Positions 1 through 6,031 of a stretch of 6,031 nucleotides of DNA are shown here, in pieces. The notes beneath the pieces were generated by a model. That model did not search any database, had not been told where the DNA came from, and was given only the letters and a program-made list of their open reading frames with translations. Both the position numbers and the translations under genes were made by a program. Source of the stretch: JAXGPP01 sp964436865 (lineage in GTDB: Bacteria; Planctomycetota; Planctomycetia; Pirellulales; Thermoguttaceae); assembly GCA_964436865.1 (NCBI GenBank), contig CAYTFK010000393.1, positions 1 to 6,031 on the forward strand, written 5' to 3'. Position 1 is the stretch's first letter. Each line of letters begins with the position of its first letter.

Positions 1-7
1 CCCGTTG

Positions 8-153
8 TTTGTAGTACCGGCTTCAGCCGGTCTTCTCCCCGTGTTCATCGTCCCGCTTGTTCGTAGTCCCGGCTTCAGCCGGTCTTCTCAGTCCGTTTGT
101 AGTCCCGGCTTCAGCCGGTCTTTGTGCTCATAGTCCTTGCTCCAGCCGGAATC
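8..153. repeat. Cluster of REP-like palindromic repeats
   Basis: Three near-identical 27-base units lie at 8-34, 60-86 and 96-122. Each contains the perfect palindrome CCGGCTTCAGCCGG (17-30, 69-82, 105-118), a 6-bp stem with a two-base TC centre, flanked by GTAGT(A/C) on the left and TCTT on the right. A decayed fourth unit is at 127-153 (TAGTCC, then GCTCCAGCCGG). A truncated copy is likely at about 44-58. Units 1 and 2 are 52 bases apart and units 2 and 3 are 36 apart; unit 1 to the truncated copy is also 36, suggesting an original 36-base period disturbed by a partial deletion. The array starts near the window edge and may extend further left. It resembles extragenic palindromic repeats found dispersed in planctomycete genomes (recalled, not searched). 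It lacks the spacer and repeat structure of a CRISPR array. Confidence 0.85.
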
Positions 154-193
154 GCTTTCGAATCGCCGCCCGCTCCACCAACCGCCTTGTCCA

Positions 194-222
194 TTGCCGG
201 CCGACTGGCCGGGCATTATTCT
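194..222 (+). promoter_or_regulatory. Candidate sigma70-type promoter of the symporter-hydrolase operon
   Basis: TTGCCG (194-199) and TATTCT (217-222) are separated by exactly 17 bases and match the -35 and -10 consensus at four of six positions each. Transcription would begin near 229, about 60 bases before the symporter ATG. The spacer contains a perfect palindrome, CCGGCC-GACT-GGCCGG (197-212), which overlaps the -35 element and could be an operator or simply a GC-rich coincidence. The -10 element is the most AT-rich spot in this leader. This is a pattern match only; planctomycete promoters are poorly defined. Confidence 0.33.
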
Positions 223-290
223 ATCTCGGGCCGAGGCTGCCAGGGTTGGCGGCCGGTTCACGCTCTTCGCATTCCCGGTTGCCGCATTCC

Positions 291-1820
291 ATGCAACTCC
301 ACTGGCTCGATGTCGCGATCTTTCTGGGCTTCTTCGCTGTCGTCATCGGCGTCAGCCTCTTCAAGAGCCGCAAGGGCGAGACGAGCGAAGACTATTTCCT
401 CGCCGGGCGCAATCTGAGCTGGTGGCTGATCGGCTTCTCGATCGTCGCGGCCAATATCTCCAGCGAGCAGTTCGTGGGCATGGCTGGCCAGGGGGCGGGC
501 AGCGTGGGTCTGGCCGTCAGCGCCTATCAGCTCCTCGGCTCGGTGAGCATTGTGATCGTGGCCTTCACGTTCCTGCCGGCCTTCCTTCGCGCGGGCATCT
601 ACACCATGCCCGAGTACCTCGAATACCGTTACAACTCATTGGCCCGCTCGATCATGGCGGTGCTCACGGTGATCATCTACGTCACCGTGACGACCACCAC
701 GGTCCTCTACGCCGGGGCGCTTACGCTCAAGACGATTGTCGGAGTCGAACTGGTCTATGCCGTGTGGTTCATCGGCGCCGTTGCCGCGGTCTACACAACA
801 TGGGGCGGATTGCAGGCGGTTGCCTGGGCCGACCTGTTCCAGGGCTCGACGCTTCTGATCGGCGGGCTATTGACGCTGGTCCTGGGCTTCGTGGCCATCG
901 GCAGCGTGAGCGGATTCTTCGAGCACAACGCTGACCGGCTGCACATGGTCCTGCCCGCCAGCCACCCCATCCTCCCCTGGACGACGTTCATCGGCGGGCT
1001 CTGGATTCCCAACCTGTACTACTGCGGCTTGAATCAGTTCATCGTCCAGCGGACGCTCGCCGCTCGGTCCCTTCGGCACGGGCAACTCGGCATCATCTTC
1101 GCCGCGGCCATGTGGCTCCTCATCCCGTTCGCGATCGTCATGCCCGGCATCATGGCGCGGCAGCTCTACGGGCAGGAACTCGCCGATCCCGATCAGGCCT
1201 ACCCGATGCTGATCCGCCATCTCATTCCGCTCGGCCTCCGCGGCTTCATCTTCGCGGCGCTGGCCGGCGCGATCATCAGCACGCTGGCCTCTGTGCTCAA
1301 CAGTGCGGCAACGATCTTCACCATGGACGTCTACCGGCGGCACGTGCACCCGAGCGCTTCACAGCGGTCGCTTGTGGGGCTGGGCCGGTTGCTCACGCTG
1401 GTCTTCGTCGTCCTGGCGTGCGTGCTGGCGCCCTACGTGGGCGAGTTCAAAGGGCTGTTCAACTTCATCCAGGAGTTCCAGGGTTACATCTCCCCCGGTA
1501 TCCTGGCCGCGTTCCTCTGGGGATTCGTGTTCAAACGGGCGCCGGCCTCCGCAGGCGTGACGGCCCTTCTTCTGAACCCCGTAGTTTACGGCTTCCTGCA
1601 CTGGCAATACTCCGATTCGATCGCGTTCTTGAATCGCATGCTGATCTCCTTTGCGGTCGTGTCGGTCGCGATGTTCGCCATCGCGGCGCTGCGACCGCTG
1701 AACGAGCCGCGAACCATGCCCGTCCGCCACGACATCGAAACCCGCACCGCTCCGGGCGTCTACCTGGCCGGAGCCGCGGTGATCGCGGGCGTCGCCGCGT
1801 TCTTCATCATCTTCTGGTAG
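291..1820 (+). CDS. Sodium:solute symporter, SSS family (SGLT-like)
   Basis: Inner-membrane transporter of 509 residues that couples sodium entry to uptake of a small organic solute, probably a sugar or glycoside. About 14 hydrophobic segments are visible, the usual SGLT architecture. Diagnostic stretches are NISSEQF (55-61), YTTWGGLQAVAWADLFQ (168-184), NLYYCGLNQFIVQR (241-254) and the signature STLASVLNSAATIFTMD (330-346). By alignment from memory with vSGLT, the sodium-site residues are kept (A53, I56, A327, S330, T331), as are sugar-contact residues Q60, N241 and Q394 and gate tyrosine Y244. Two other sugar contacts differ: E88 becomes Q80 and K294 becomes W275. The ATG at 291 is preferred because the first transmembrane segment follows directly. 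An in-frame TTG at 57 would add 78 residues of repeat-derived, unfamily-like sequence. No clear Shine-Dalgarno precedes 291. The hydrolase follows after 27 bases, so the two are probably co-transcribed. Family is certain; substrate is unknown. Confidence 0.95.
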   Translation: MQLHWLDVAIFLGFFAVVIGVSLFKSRKGETSEDYFLAGRNLSWWLIGFSIVAANISSEQFVGMAGQGAGSVGLAVSAYQLLGSVSIVIVAFTFLPAFLRAGIYTMPEYLEYRYNSLARSIMAVLTVIIYVTVTTTTVLYAGALTLKTIVGVELVYAVWFIGAVAAVYTTWGGLQAVAWADLFQGSTLLIGGLLTLVLGFVAIGSVSGFFEHNADRLHMVLPASHPILPWTTFIGGLWIPNLYYCGLNQFIVQRTLAARSLRHGQLGIIFAAAMWLLIPFAIVMPGIMARQLYGQELADPDQAYPMLIRHLIPLGLRGFIFAALAGAIISTLASVLNSAATIFTMDVYRRHVHPSASQRSLVGLGRLLTLVFVVLACVLAPYVGEFKGLFNFIQEFQGYISPGILAAFLWGFVFKRAPASAGVTALLLNPVVYGFLHWQYSDSIAFLNRMLISFAVVSVAMFAIAALRPLNEPRTMPVRHDIETRTAPGVYLAGAAVIAGVAAFFIIFW

Positions 1821-1834
1821 AGCACCTTGCGCAC

Positions 1835-1840
1835 GAGAGG
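1835..1840 (+). promoter_or_regulatory. Shine-Dalgarno site that sets the GH2 start
   Basis: GAGAGG lies seven bases before the ATG at 1848, near-ideal position and strength for a ribosome binding site. It decides between that ATG and the in-frame TTG at 1827, which would lie upstream of this site and put seven polar residues (including three charged ones) in front of the signal peptide. Confidence 0.7.
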
Positions 1841-1847
1841 GTCGGAC

Positions 1848-4800
1848 ATGATCCGCGTCTATGTCTTGGGAATGGCCATTCTCTCTGGCCTGTGCATCTC
1901 GCCGCTCTCACCGGCGGCCGACAGCGGAGCGAGCACCATTCCATTGGCTGGCCAGTGGCAGTTCGAGATCGATCGCCAGGCGGTCGGCGTCGAGCAGGGC
2001 TGGGCCGCCCGCGAGCTTGCCGAGACCGTGCGCCTGCCCGGCTCCCTCCAGGAGCAAGGCTACGGCGACGAAGTGACCGTCGATACGCCCTGGATCGGCG
2101 GCATCGTCGATCGAAGCTGGTTCACCGAACCGCAGTACGAGCCCTATCGCCAGCCGGGCAACGTGAAGGTCCCTTTCTGGCTCCAGCCCGACAAACACTA
2201 CGTCGGCATCGCCTGGTACAGCCGCGAGCTGACGATACCCGAGACCTGGAAGGGCAGGCGGATCACGCTCGATCTGGAACGCTGCCACTGGGAAACCCGC
2301 GTGTGGCTCGACGGCCGCGAGATCGGATCGGCGAACAGCCTCGCCACGCCCCACGTCTATGACCTGACCGCCCAGGCGACGCCCGGCAAGCACCGGCTCT
2401 CGATCCGCGTCGACAACCGCATCCTCATCGGCGTCGGGATCAATGCCCACAGCGTTTCCGACCACACTCAAAGCAACTGGAACGGCCTGGTGGGCGATCT
2501 TGCGCTGCGTGCTGCAAGCCCCGTCTGGATCGACGACGTGCAGGTCTACCCCGACCTGCATGCCCGGAAAGCCCGGGTAGTCGTCGCGCTCGGCAATGCG
2601 ACGGGCGCGGCGGCCAAGGGAACATTGACCCTTGAAGCATCATGCGGCGATCACAGGGTAGCCTCCGAACCGCTCGACGTTCAAGTCGACTCGTCCGGCG
2701 GCAAGGTCGAGGCGGTTGTGCCGATGGGCGATGGCATGAAGCTTTGGGACGAATTCGCCCCGAACGTCTACACCCTTCAAGTCACGCTCCAGACCCCCGC
2801 GGGCCGCGATGTGCGCGAGACGGCGTTCGGCATGAGCGAGTTCGGCCGCGACGGCACCCAGTTTACCGTCAATGGACGGCGGATCTTCCTCCGCGGGACG
2901 CTCGAATGCTGCATCTTCCCCCTCACCGGCTATCCGCCGACCGACGTCGAAGCGTGGCGGCGGATCTACGCCGTGATCAAGTCGCACGGCCTCAACCACA
3001 TGCGGTTCCACTCGTGGTGCCCGCCCAAGGCGGCGTTCACCGCGGCGGATGAAGCGGGAATCTACCTCTACGTCGAGTGCCCGGCCTGGGCCAACCAGGG
3101 CTCGTCGGTCGGCGACGGGCAGCCCATCGACCAGTTCATTTACGACGAAGGAGACCGCATCCTCCGCGCGTACGGCAATCACCCGTCGTTCTGTCTCATG
3201 TCGTACGGCAACGAACCGGCTGGCAAGAACCAGAACCAGTACCTCGGAAAGCTCGTCGAATACTGGAAAGCCAAGGACCCGCGCCGGCTCTATACCAGCG
3301 GAGCGGGCTGGCCGATCATTCCCGAGAACCAGTGGCACAGCACCCCCGCGCCGCGGATCCAGCAGTGGGGCCAGGGGCTCAAGAGCCGCATCAATGCCTT
3401 GCCGCCGGAGACCGTGACTGACTACCGCGACTTCGTCGCCCGGCAACAGGTGCCGGTGGTCGCCCACGAGATCGGCCAGTGGTGCGTCTATCCCAATTTC
3501 GACGAGATGAAAAAGTATACCGGCGTGCTCAAACCGAAGAACTTCGAGATCTTCCGCGATAGCCTCGCGGCGAACCACATGCTCGACCAGGCCCGCGACT
3601 TCCTCATCGCCTCGGGCAAGCTCCAGACGCTGTGTTACAAGGAAGAGATCGAATCGGCCCTGCGGACGCCCCGCTTCGGCGGATTCGAACTCCTCGACCT
3701 GCACGACTTTCCCGGCCAGGGAACCGCGCTGGTGGGCGTGCTCGATCCGTTCTGGGACGGTAAAGGCTATGTCGCGCCGGACGAGTTCCGCCGCTTCTGC
3801 GCCGAAACCGTGCCGCTGGCGAGAATGGCGAAGCGTATCTGGACCGCCGATGAAGCGCTTGATGCCCGGGTAGAAGTGGCCCACTATGGCCCGGCAACGC
3901 TCGAACCTGCCCGACCGGTGTGGACGCTGACCGATTCGGCCGGAAAGCCAGTCGCCGCGGGACGTTTGGAGGAAAAGAAGATCGCCACGGGTACGCTCGA
4001 GTTCCTTGGGACGATCGGTGCGCCGCTCAAAGACGTCAGAGAAGCGCAGAAGCTGGTGTTGACTGTCGCCCTTGAGGGCACGCCATTCGCGAACGATTGG
4101 GATGTATGGGTCTACCCGGCGAAACAGCCGAGCGAAGAACCTCGCGACGTGCTGGTGGTCGATCATCTCGGCAAAGAAGCGCGGGATCGCCTGGCGTCGG
4201 GCGGCCGCGTGCTTCTCGTTCCCTCTGCCGGCACCGTGAAAGGCGATCGCTACGGCAAGGTGCCCCCCGGCTTCTCGTCGATCTTCTGGAATACCGCCTG
4301 GACCAATCGCCAGCCGCCGCACACGCTCGGCATCCTCTGCGATCCGGTTCATCCGGCGCTGGCCGCGTTTCCCACCGAGTCGCACAGTAACTGGCAGTGG
4401 TGGGACCTGGTGGCCCGCTCGCAGCCCATGATCCTCGACGGCCTGCCGCCCGATGTGCGGCCGATCGTCCAGATCGTCGACGACTGGGTCACCAACCGCC
4501 GGCTGGGGTTGGTGTTCGAGGCCCGCGTCGGCCGCGGACGGCTCCTGGTCTGCTCGGCCGACATCGAGAAGGACCTCAAGCACCGGCCGGTGGCCCGCCA
4601 GATGCGCGCAAGTCTCCTGGCTTACGCCGCCAGCGAGAAGTTCCAGCCGCGGCACGAAGTGAGCCTCGCGGCGATCGAAGCGCTGTTCTCTCCCCCCTCG
4701 CTCTTCGAGAGCCTTGGTGTCAAGGCCTCTGCCGACAGCGAACAGGCGGGCTACGAAGCTTCGCAGGCGATCGATGGCGACCCGCAAACGATCTGGCACA

Positions 4801-5147
4801 CGGCCTGGGAACCGTCGCCCGGACCCCATCCGCATCATCTCACGATCGAATTCCAGCGCGAGTTGCCGATTGCCGCACTCGATTACACTCCCCGGCAGGA
4901 CATGACCAATGGCCGGATCGGCCGCTTTGAGATCCACGTAAGCCGCGACGGCGCCGCATGGGGCGAAGCGGTCGCCAGCGGGCAGTTCGCCGCCGGCACG
5001 GCAACCCAGCGCGTCGCGTTCGCAAAACCCGTGTCCGCTCGTTTCATCCGCCTCACGGCCCTCTCCGAAGTGAGCGGCCGCCCCTGGGCCGCCATCGCCG
5101 AACTCGACCTCATCCCAGCCCCATCACTCCCTCCTCACAAGCAATAA
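1848..5147 (+). CDS. Exported glycoside hydrolase family 2 enzyme with C-terminal discoidin (CBM32-like) domain
   Basis: Predicted secreted or periplasmic retaining glycosidase of 1099 residues. A signal peptide spans about 1-24 (MIRVYVLG..., cleavage near SPAA|DS); the lone Cys16 is not in a good lipobox. Domains in order: GH2 sugar-binding jelly roll (about 31-225), GH2 immunoglobulin-like domain (226-335), TIM barrel (338-640), an added beta-sandwich (671-758), a GATase-like alpha/beta module (767-935) and an F5/8 type C domain (956-1092). In the barrel, SYGNEPAG carries the acid/base E456 preceded by N455, and AHEIGQW carries the probable nucleophile E541. The 85-residue spacing is close to that in LacZ, and H388 in RFHSW sits where LacZ has an active-site histidine. 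The RGTLE motif (349-353) opens the barrel. The discoidin domain shows AIDGDPQTIWHT and ends with AAIAELDLI; it should tether the enzyme to a glycan. GH2 includes beta-galactosidases, glucuronidases, mannosidases and others, so specificity is open. The preceding symporter probably imports the product. Confidence 0.95.
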   Translation: MIRVYVLGMAILSGLCISPLSPAADSGASTIPLAGQWQFEIDRQAVGVEQGWAARELAETVRLPGSLQEQGYGDEVTVDTPWIGGIVDRSWFTEPQYEPYRQPGNVKVPFWLQPDKHYVGIAWYSRELTIPETWKGRRITLDLERCHWETRVWLDGREIGSANSLATPHVYDLTAQATPGKHRLSIRVDNRILIGVGINAHSVSDHTQSNWNGLVGDLALRAASPVWIDDVQVYPDLHARKARVVVALGNATGAAAKGTLTLEASCGDHRVASEPLDVQVDSSGGKVEAVVPMGDGMKLWDEFAPNVYTLQVTLQTPAGRDVRETAFGMSEFGRDGTQFTVNGRRIFLRGTLECCIFPLTGYPPTDVEAWRRIYAVIKSHGLNHMRFHSWCPPKAAFTAADEAGIYLYVECPAWANQGSSVGDGQPIDQFIYDEGDRILRAYGNHPSFCLMSYGNEPAGKNQNQYLGKLVEYWKAKDPRRLYTSGAGWPIIPENQWHSTPAPRIQQWGQGLKSRINALPPETVTDYRDFVARQQVPVVAHEIGQWCVYPNFDEMKKYTGVLKPKNFEIFRDSLAANHMLDQARDFLIASGKLQTLCYKEEIESALRTPRFGGFELLDLHDFPGQGTALVGVLDPFWDGKGYVAPDEFRRFCAETVPLARMAKRIWTADEALDARVEVAHYGPATLEPARPVWTLTDSAGKPVAAGRLEEKKIATGTLEFLGTIGAPLKDVREAQKLVLTVALEGTPFANDWDVWVYPAKQPSEEPRDVLVVDHLGKEARDRLASGGRVLLVPSAGTVKGDRYGKVPPGFSSIFWNTAWTNRQPPHTLGILCDPVHPALAAFPTESHSNWQWWDLVARSQPMILDGLPPDVRPIVQIVDDWVTNRRLGLVFEARVGRGRLLVCSADIEKDLKHRPVARQMRASLLAYAASEKFQPRHEVSLAAIEALFSPPSLFESLGVKASADSEQAGYEASQAIDGDPQTIWHTAWEPSPGPHPHHLTIEFQRELPIAALDYTPRQDMTNGRIGRFEIHVSRDGAAWGEAVASGQFAAGTATQRVAFAKPVSARFIRLTALSEVSGRPWAAIAELDLIPAPSLPPHKQ

Positions 5148-5182
5148 CCCCTTCTCCCGCCGCCGCCCCTTCCCATTGTCGT

Positions 5183-5200
5183 CTTTCGCTCCCACGAAAG
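5183..5200 (+). terminator. Weak hairpin after the GH2 gene, possible terminator
   Basis: CTTTCG (5183-5188) and CGAAAG (5195-5200) form a perfect 6-bp stem around a six-base CTCCCA loop, 35 bases after the hydrolase stop codon. There is no following T-run (CCCGTTCCCC comes next), and the stem is short and half A-T. A standard intrinsic terminator is therefore not well supported. Position between two transcription units is the main argument for it. Confidence 0.25.
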
Positions 5201-5399
5201 CCCGTTCCCCTTCGCACTCGCCCCGCCTTCCTATTCGCCTTCCCTTCTTTTCGTGATCCCTTATGTCGATTGGTTTCGTCGTACGCTTTGCGCCGGTTGT
5301 ACCGCCAAGTGCAAATGCGCCTGTAACTGCGTCAGGCTCCCTGCGAACGGTGCCGGATCGAACCCTCGCCCCTGGGGCCGATTCTTCCGGCCGTTGCCC

Positions 5400-5437
5400 A
5401 TCGGACTGCCACTTCCATCTCTGGAACGGAATCCGAT
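5400..5437 (+). other. Two-tier imperfect hairpin
   Basis: An outer 6-bp stem, ATCGGA (5400-5405) with TCCGAT (5432-5437), encloses an inner 5-bp stem, TTCCA (5413-5417) with TGGAA (5422-5426), closed by a TCTC tetraloop. An asymmetric internal loop of seven and five bases separates the stems. It ends directly before TTGACC (5438), a -35-like hexamer. It could be an operator-like element, a weak terminator of the upstream operon, or chance. Confidence 0.3.
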
Positions 5438-5466
5438 TTGACCCCCACCGTTTTGCGACCTAATTA
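5438..5466 (+). promoter_or_regulatory. Candidate promoter for the pseudopilin gene
   Basis: TTGACC (5438-5443, five of six matches to the -35 consensus) is followed after 17 bases by TAATTA (5461-5466), which matches the -10 consensus only in its first two bases but sits in a conspicuously AT-rich patch. A perfect TTGACA also occurs at 5495-5500, but the best -10 after it, TTTCAG (5519-5524, 18-base spacer), is poor. One of the two may drive the gene starting at 5607. Pattern match only. Confidence 0.22.
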
Positions 5467-5606
5467 TCCATAACGGGTTTGCTGTCCGCAGCCATTGACA
5501 CCCTTCGATGGCGGCCCGTTTCAGGGAATCGGGGAAGTGCCGTGCAGCCAAACGCGCTTGCGGCGTCGACGCGGCTCCCAACCGCAAAAAAGGGATCGGC
5601 AGAATT

Positions 5607-6031
5607 ATGAAGAGCGATCGTCGGAAAAGCGGATTCACCCTCATCGAGGTTCTGATCGTGGTCGTGATCATGGCCGTCTTGGCGGCGACGATCATCCCGC
5701 AATTCACCTCGACGACCAGGGACGCGCAGCAGAAAGCTTCCGATTTCAACGCGGCCACGCTCCGCACCCAGATCCAACTCTATAAGATCCATCACGGGGA
5801 ATACCCGGCGATGAATGAACTGGAGGCGAAACTCACCGACCGCACCGATCCGAAAGGTCCCTATCTCGACGTCTTCCCCACCAATCCTACGAACAACAAG
5901 AAGACGTTGGCCGCGGTGACTGAGCCCGGCAAACTGCCGGTTGGGCCCACCGGCGCCGATACGGGTTGGCAATACGACGTCACCACCGGCGGAATCTGGC
6001 CGAACCACACCGGCTGGACGTTCACTCCCTA
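5607..6031 (+). CDS. GspG-like type II secretion pseudopilin (3' end at or beyond window edge)
   Basis: A class III (prepilin-type) leader, MKSDRRKSG, is followed by FTLIEVLIVVVIMAVLAATI. Prepilin peptidase would cut after G9 and methylate F10, and E14 is the conserved Glu5 of the mature protein. The hydrophobic helix spans about 10-30. After it come TLRTQIQLYKIHHGEYP, GPYLDVFPTNP and GWQYDVTTGGIWPN, a GspG-like layout of helix, loop and C-terminal beta-region. It would be a subunit of an inner-membrane-anchored pseudopilus. It is not the planctomycete DUF1559 type, whose leader and downstream sequence differ. There are 141 complete codons, then 'TA' as the last two bases, so the next codon is either a stop or tyrosine. 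An AGGG at 5591-5594 is a weak ribosome site with a rather long 12-base gap. No other secretion genes are visible to the left, so this may be an orphan or the first gene of a locus to the right. Confidence 0.88.
   Translation, partial: MKSDRRKSGFTLIEVLIVVVIMAVLAATIIPQFTSTTRDAQQKASDFNAATLRTQIQLYKIHHGEYPAMNELEAKLTDRTDPKGPYLDVFPTNPTNNKKTLAAVTEPGKLPVGPTGADTGWQYDVTTGGIWPNHTGWTFTP

Larger units (their letters stand above)
5148..5606. other. Gene-free stretch between the hydrolase and the pseudopilin
   Basis: No convincing gene lies in these 459 bases. The first 103 bases (5148-5250) are about 81% pyrimidine on the given strand. The middle holds an imperfect two-tier hairpin (5400-5437). The right part, around 5461-5475, is unusually AT-rich for this window and carries promoter-like hexamers. 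Short open frames exist, including a cysteine-rich one at 5253-5441 starting with GTG, but none has a ribosome binding site or recognisable family. A sequence resembling a tRNA T-loop near 5355-5365 does not fold into a T-arm. Confidence 0.7.

Noticed and set aside
1..153. CRISPR array
   Set aside because: The units are palindromic, the spacing is irregular, intervening sequences are short and partly repeat-derived, and copies are degenerate. This fits REP-like elements.
1848..1920. Lipoprotein signal at Cys16 of the hydrolase
   Set aside because: The residue before the cysteine is leucine (SGLC), which does not fit a lipobox; a normal signal peptidase I site near residue 24 is better.
1112..2362. 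416-codon plus-strand frame spanning the symporter-hydrolase junction
   Set aside because: It overlaps two well-supported genes in another frame and encodes an Arg/Ala/Pro/His-rich sequence typical of a shifted high-GC frame.
2640..4937. Very long open frame of 765 codons on the minus strand, antisense to the hydrolase
   Set aside because: Its codons lie exactly opposite the hydrolase codons, so it stays open merely because the sense gene avoids TTA, CTA and TCA codons in this stretch, as expected at high GC. The product has no recognisable domains, while the sense protein has clear GH2 motifs.
5340..5400. Possible tRNA, suggested by GGATCGAACCCT (TTCGATCC on the minus strand)
   Set aside because: The bases flanking the loop do not pair into a five-bp T-stem, and no acceptor stem, anticodon arm or CCA end is found on either strand.
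5263..5463. 66-codon plus-strand frame with an ATG start in the gap
   Set aside because: No ribosome binding site, low-complexity Pro/Ser/Ala-rich product, no motif or family resemblance.
5460..6008. 182-codon minus-strand frame over the pseudopilin
   Set aside because: The plus strand carries an unmistakable prepilin leader and pseudopilin body here; the antisense product matches nothing and arises from GC-rich codon bias.

Overview
The window is GC-rich with strong GC bias at third codon positions. It most likely comes from a planctomycete chromosome (Pirellulales-like). This is inferred from three things: interspersed palindromic 'TAGTCCCGGCTTCAGCCGG' units of the kind I recall as common in those genomes, the pairing of a sugar-type sodium symporter with a large secreted GH2 enzyme carrying a discoidin domain, and a GspG-like pseudopilin. 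No rRNA, tRNA, insertion sequence or CRISPR array is visible.

Layout, left to right. Positions 1-153 hold a small array of REP-like palindromic repeats, possibly continuing left of the window. Positions 154-290 hold the leader of the first gene, with a plausible sigma70-type promoter whose spacer contains a perfect palindrome. Positions 291-1820 encode a sodium:solute symporter (SSS family, SGLT-like). After a 27-base gap containing a good Shine-Dalgarno sequence, positions 1848-5147 encode a 1099-residue exported glycoside hydrolase family 2 enzyme. It has both catalytic glutamates, extra beta-sandwich and GATase-like modules, and a C-terminal F5/8 type C (discoidin/CBM32-like) domain. A gene-free stretch follows at 5148-5606: pyrimidine-rich at first, then with hairpins and weak promoter-like elements. 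From 5607 a type II secretion GspG-like pseudopilin reads to the right edge, where the window cuts it at or just before its end.

How they work together: the symporter and hydrolase look like a two-gene operon. The enzyme would be exported, dock on a glycan through its discoidin domain and release a sugar or glycoside. The sodium-driven transporter would then import that product. The substrate cannot be read from sequence. Two sugar-contact positions known from vSGLT are changed in this transporter while the sodium site is intact, so galactose should not be assumed. The pseudopilin appears to be a separate transcription unit with no evident functional link.
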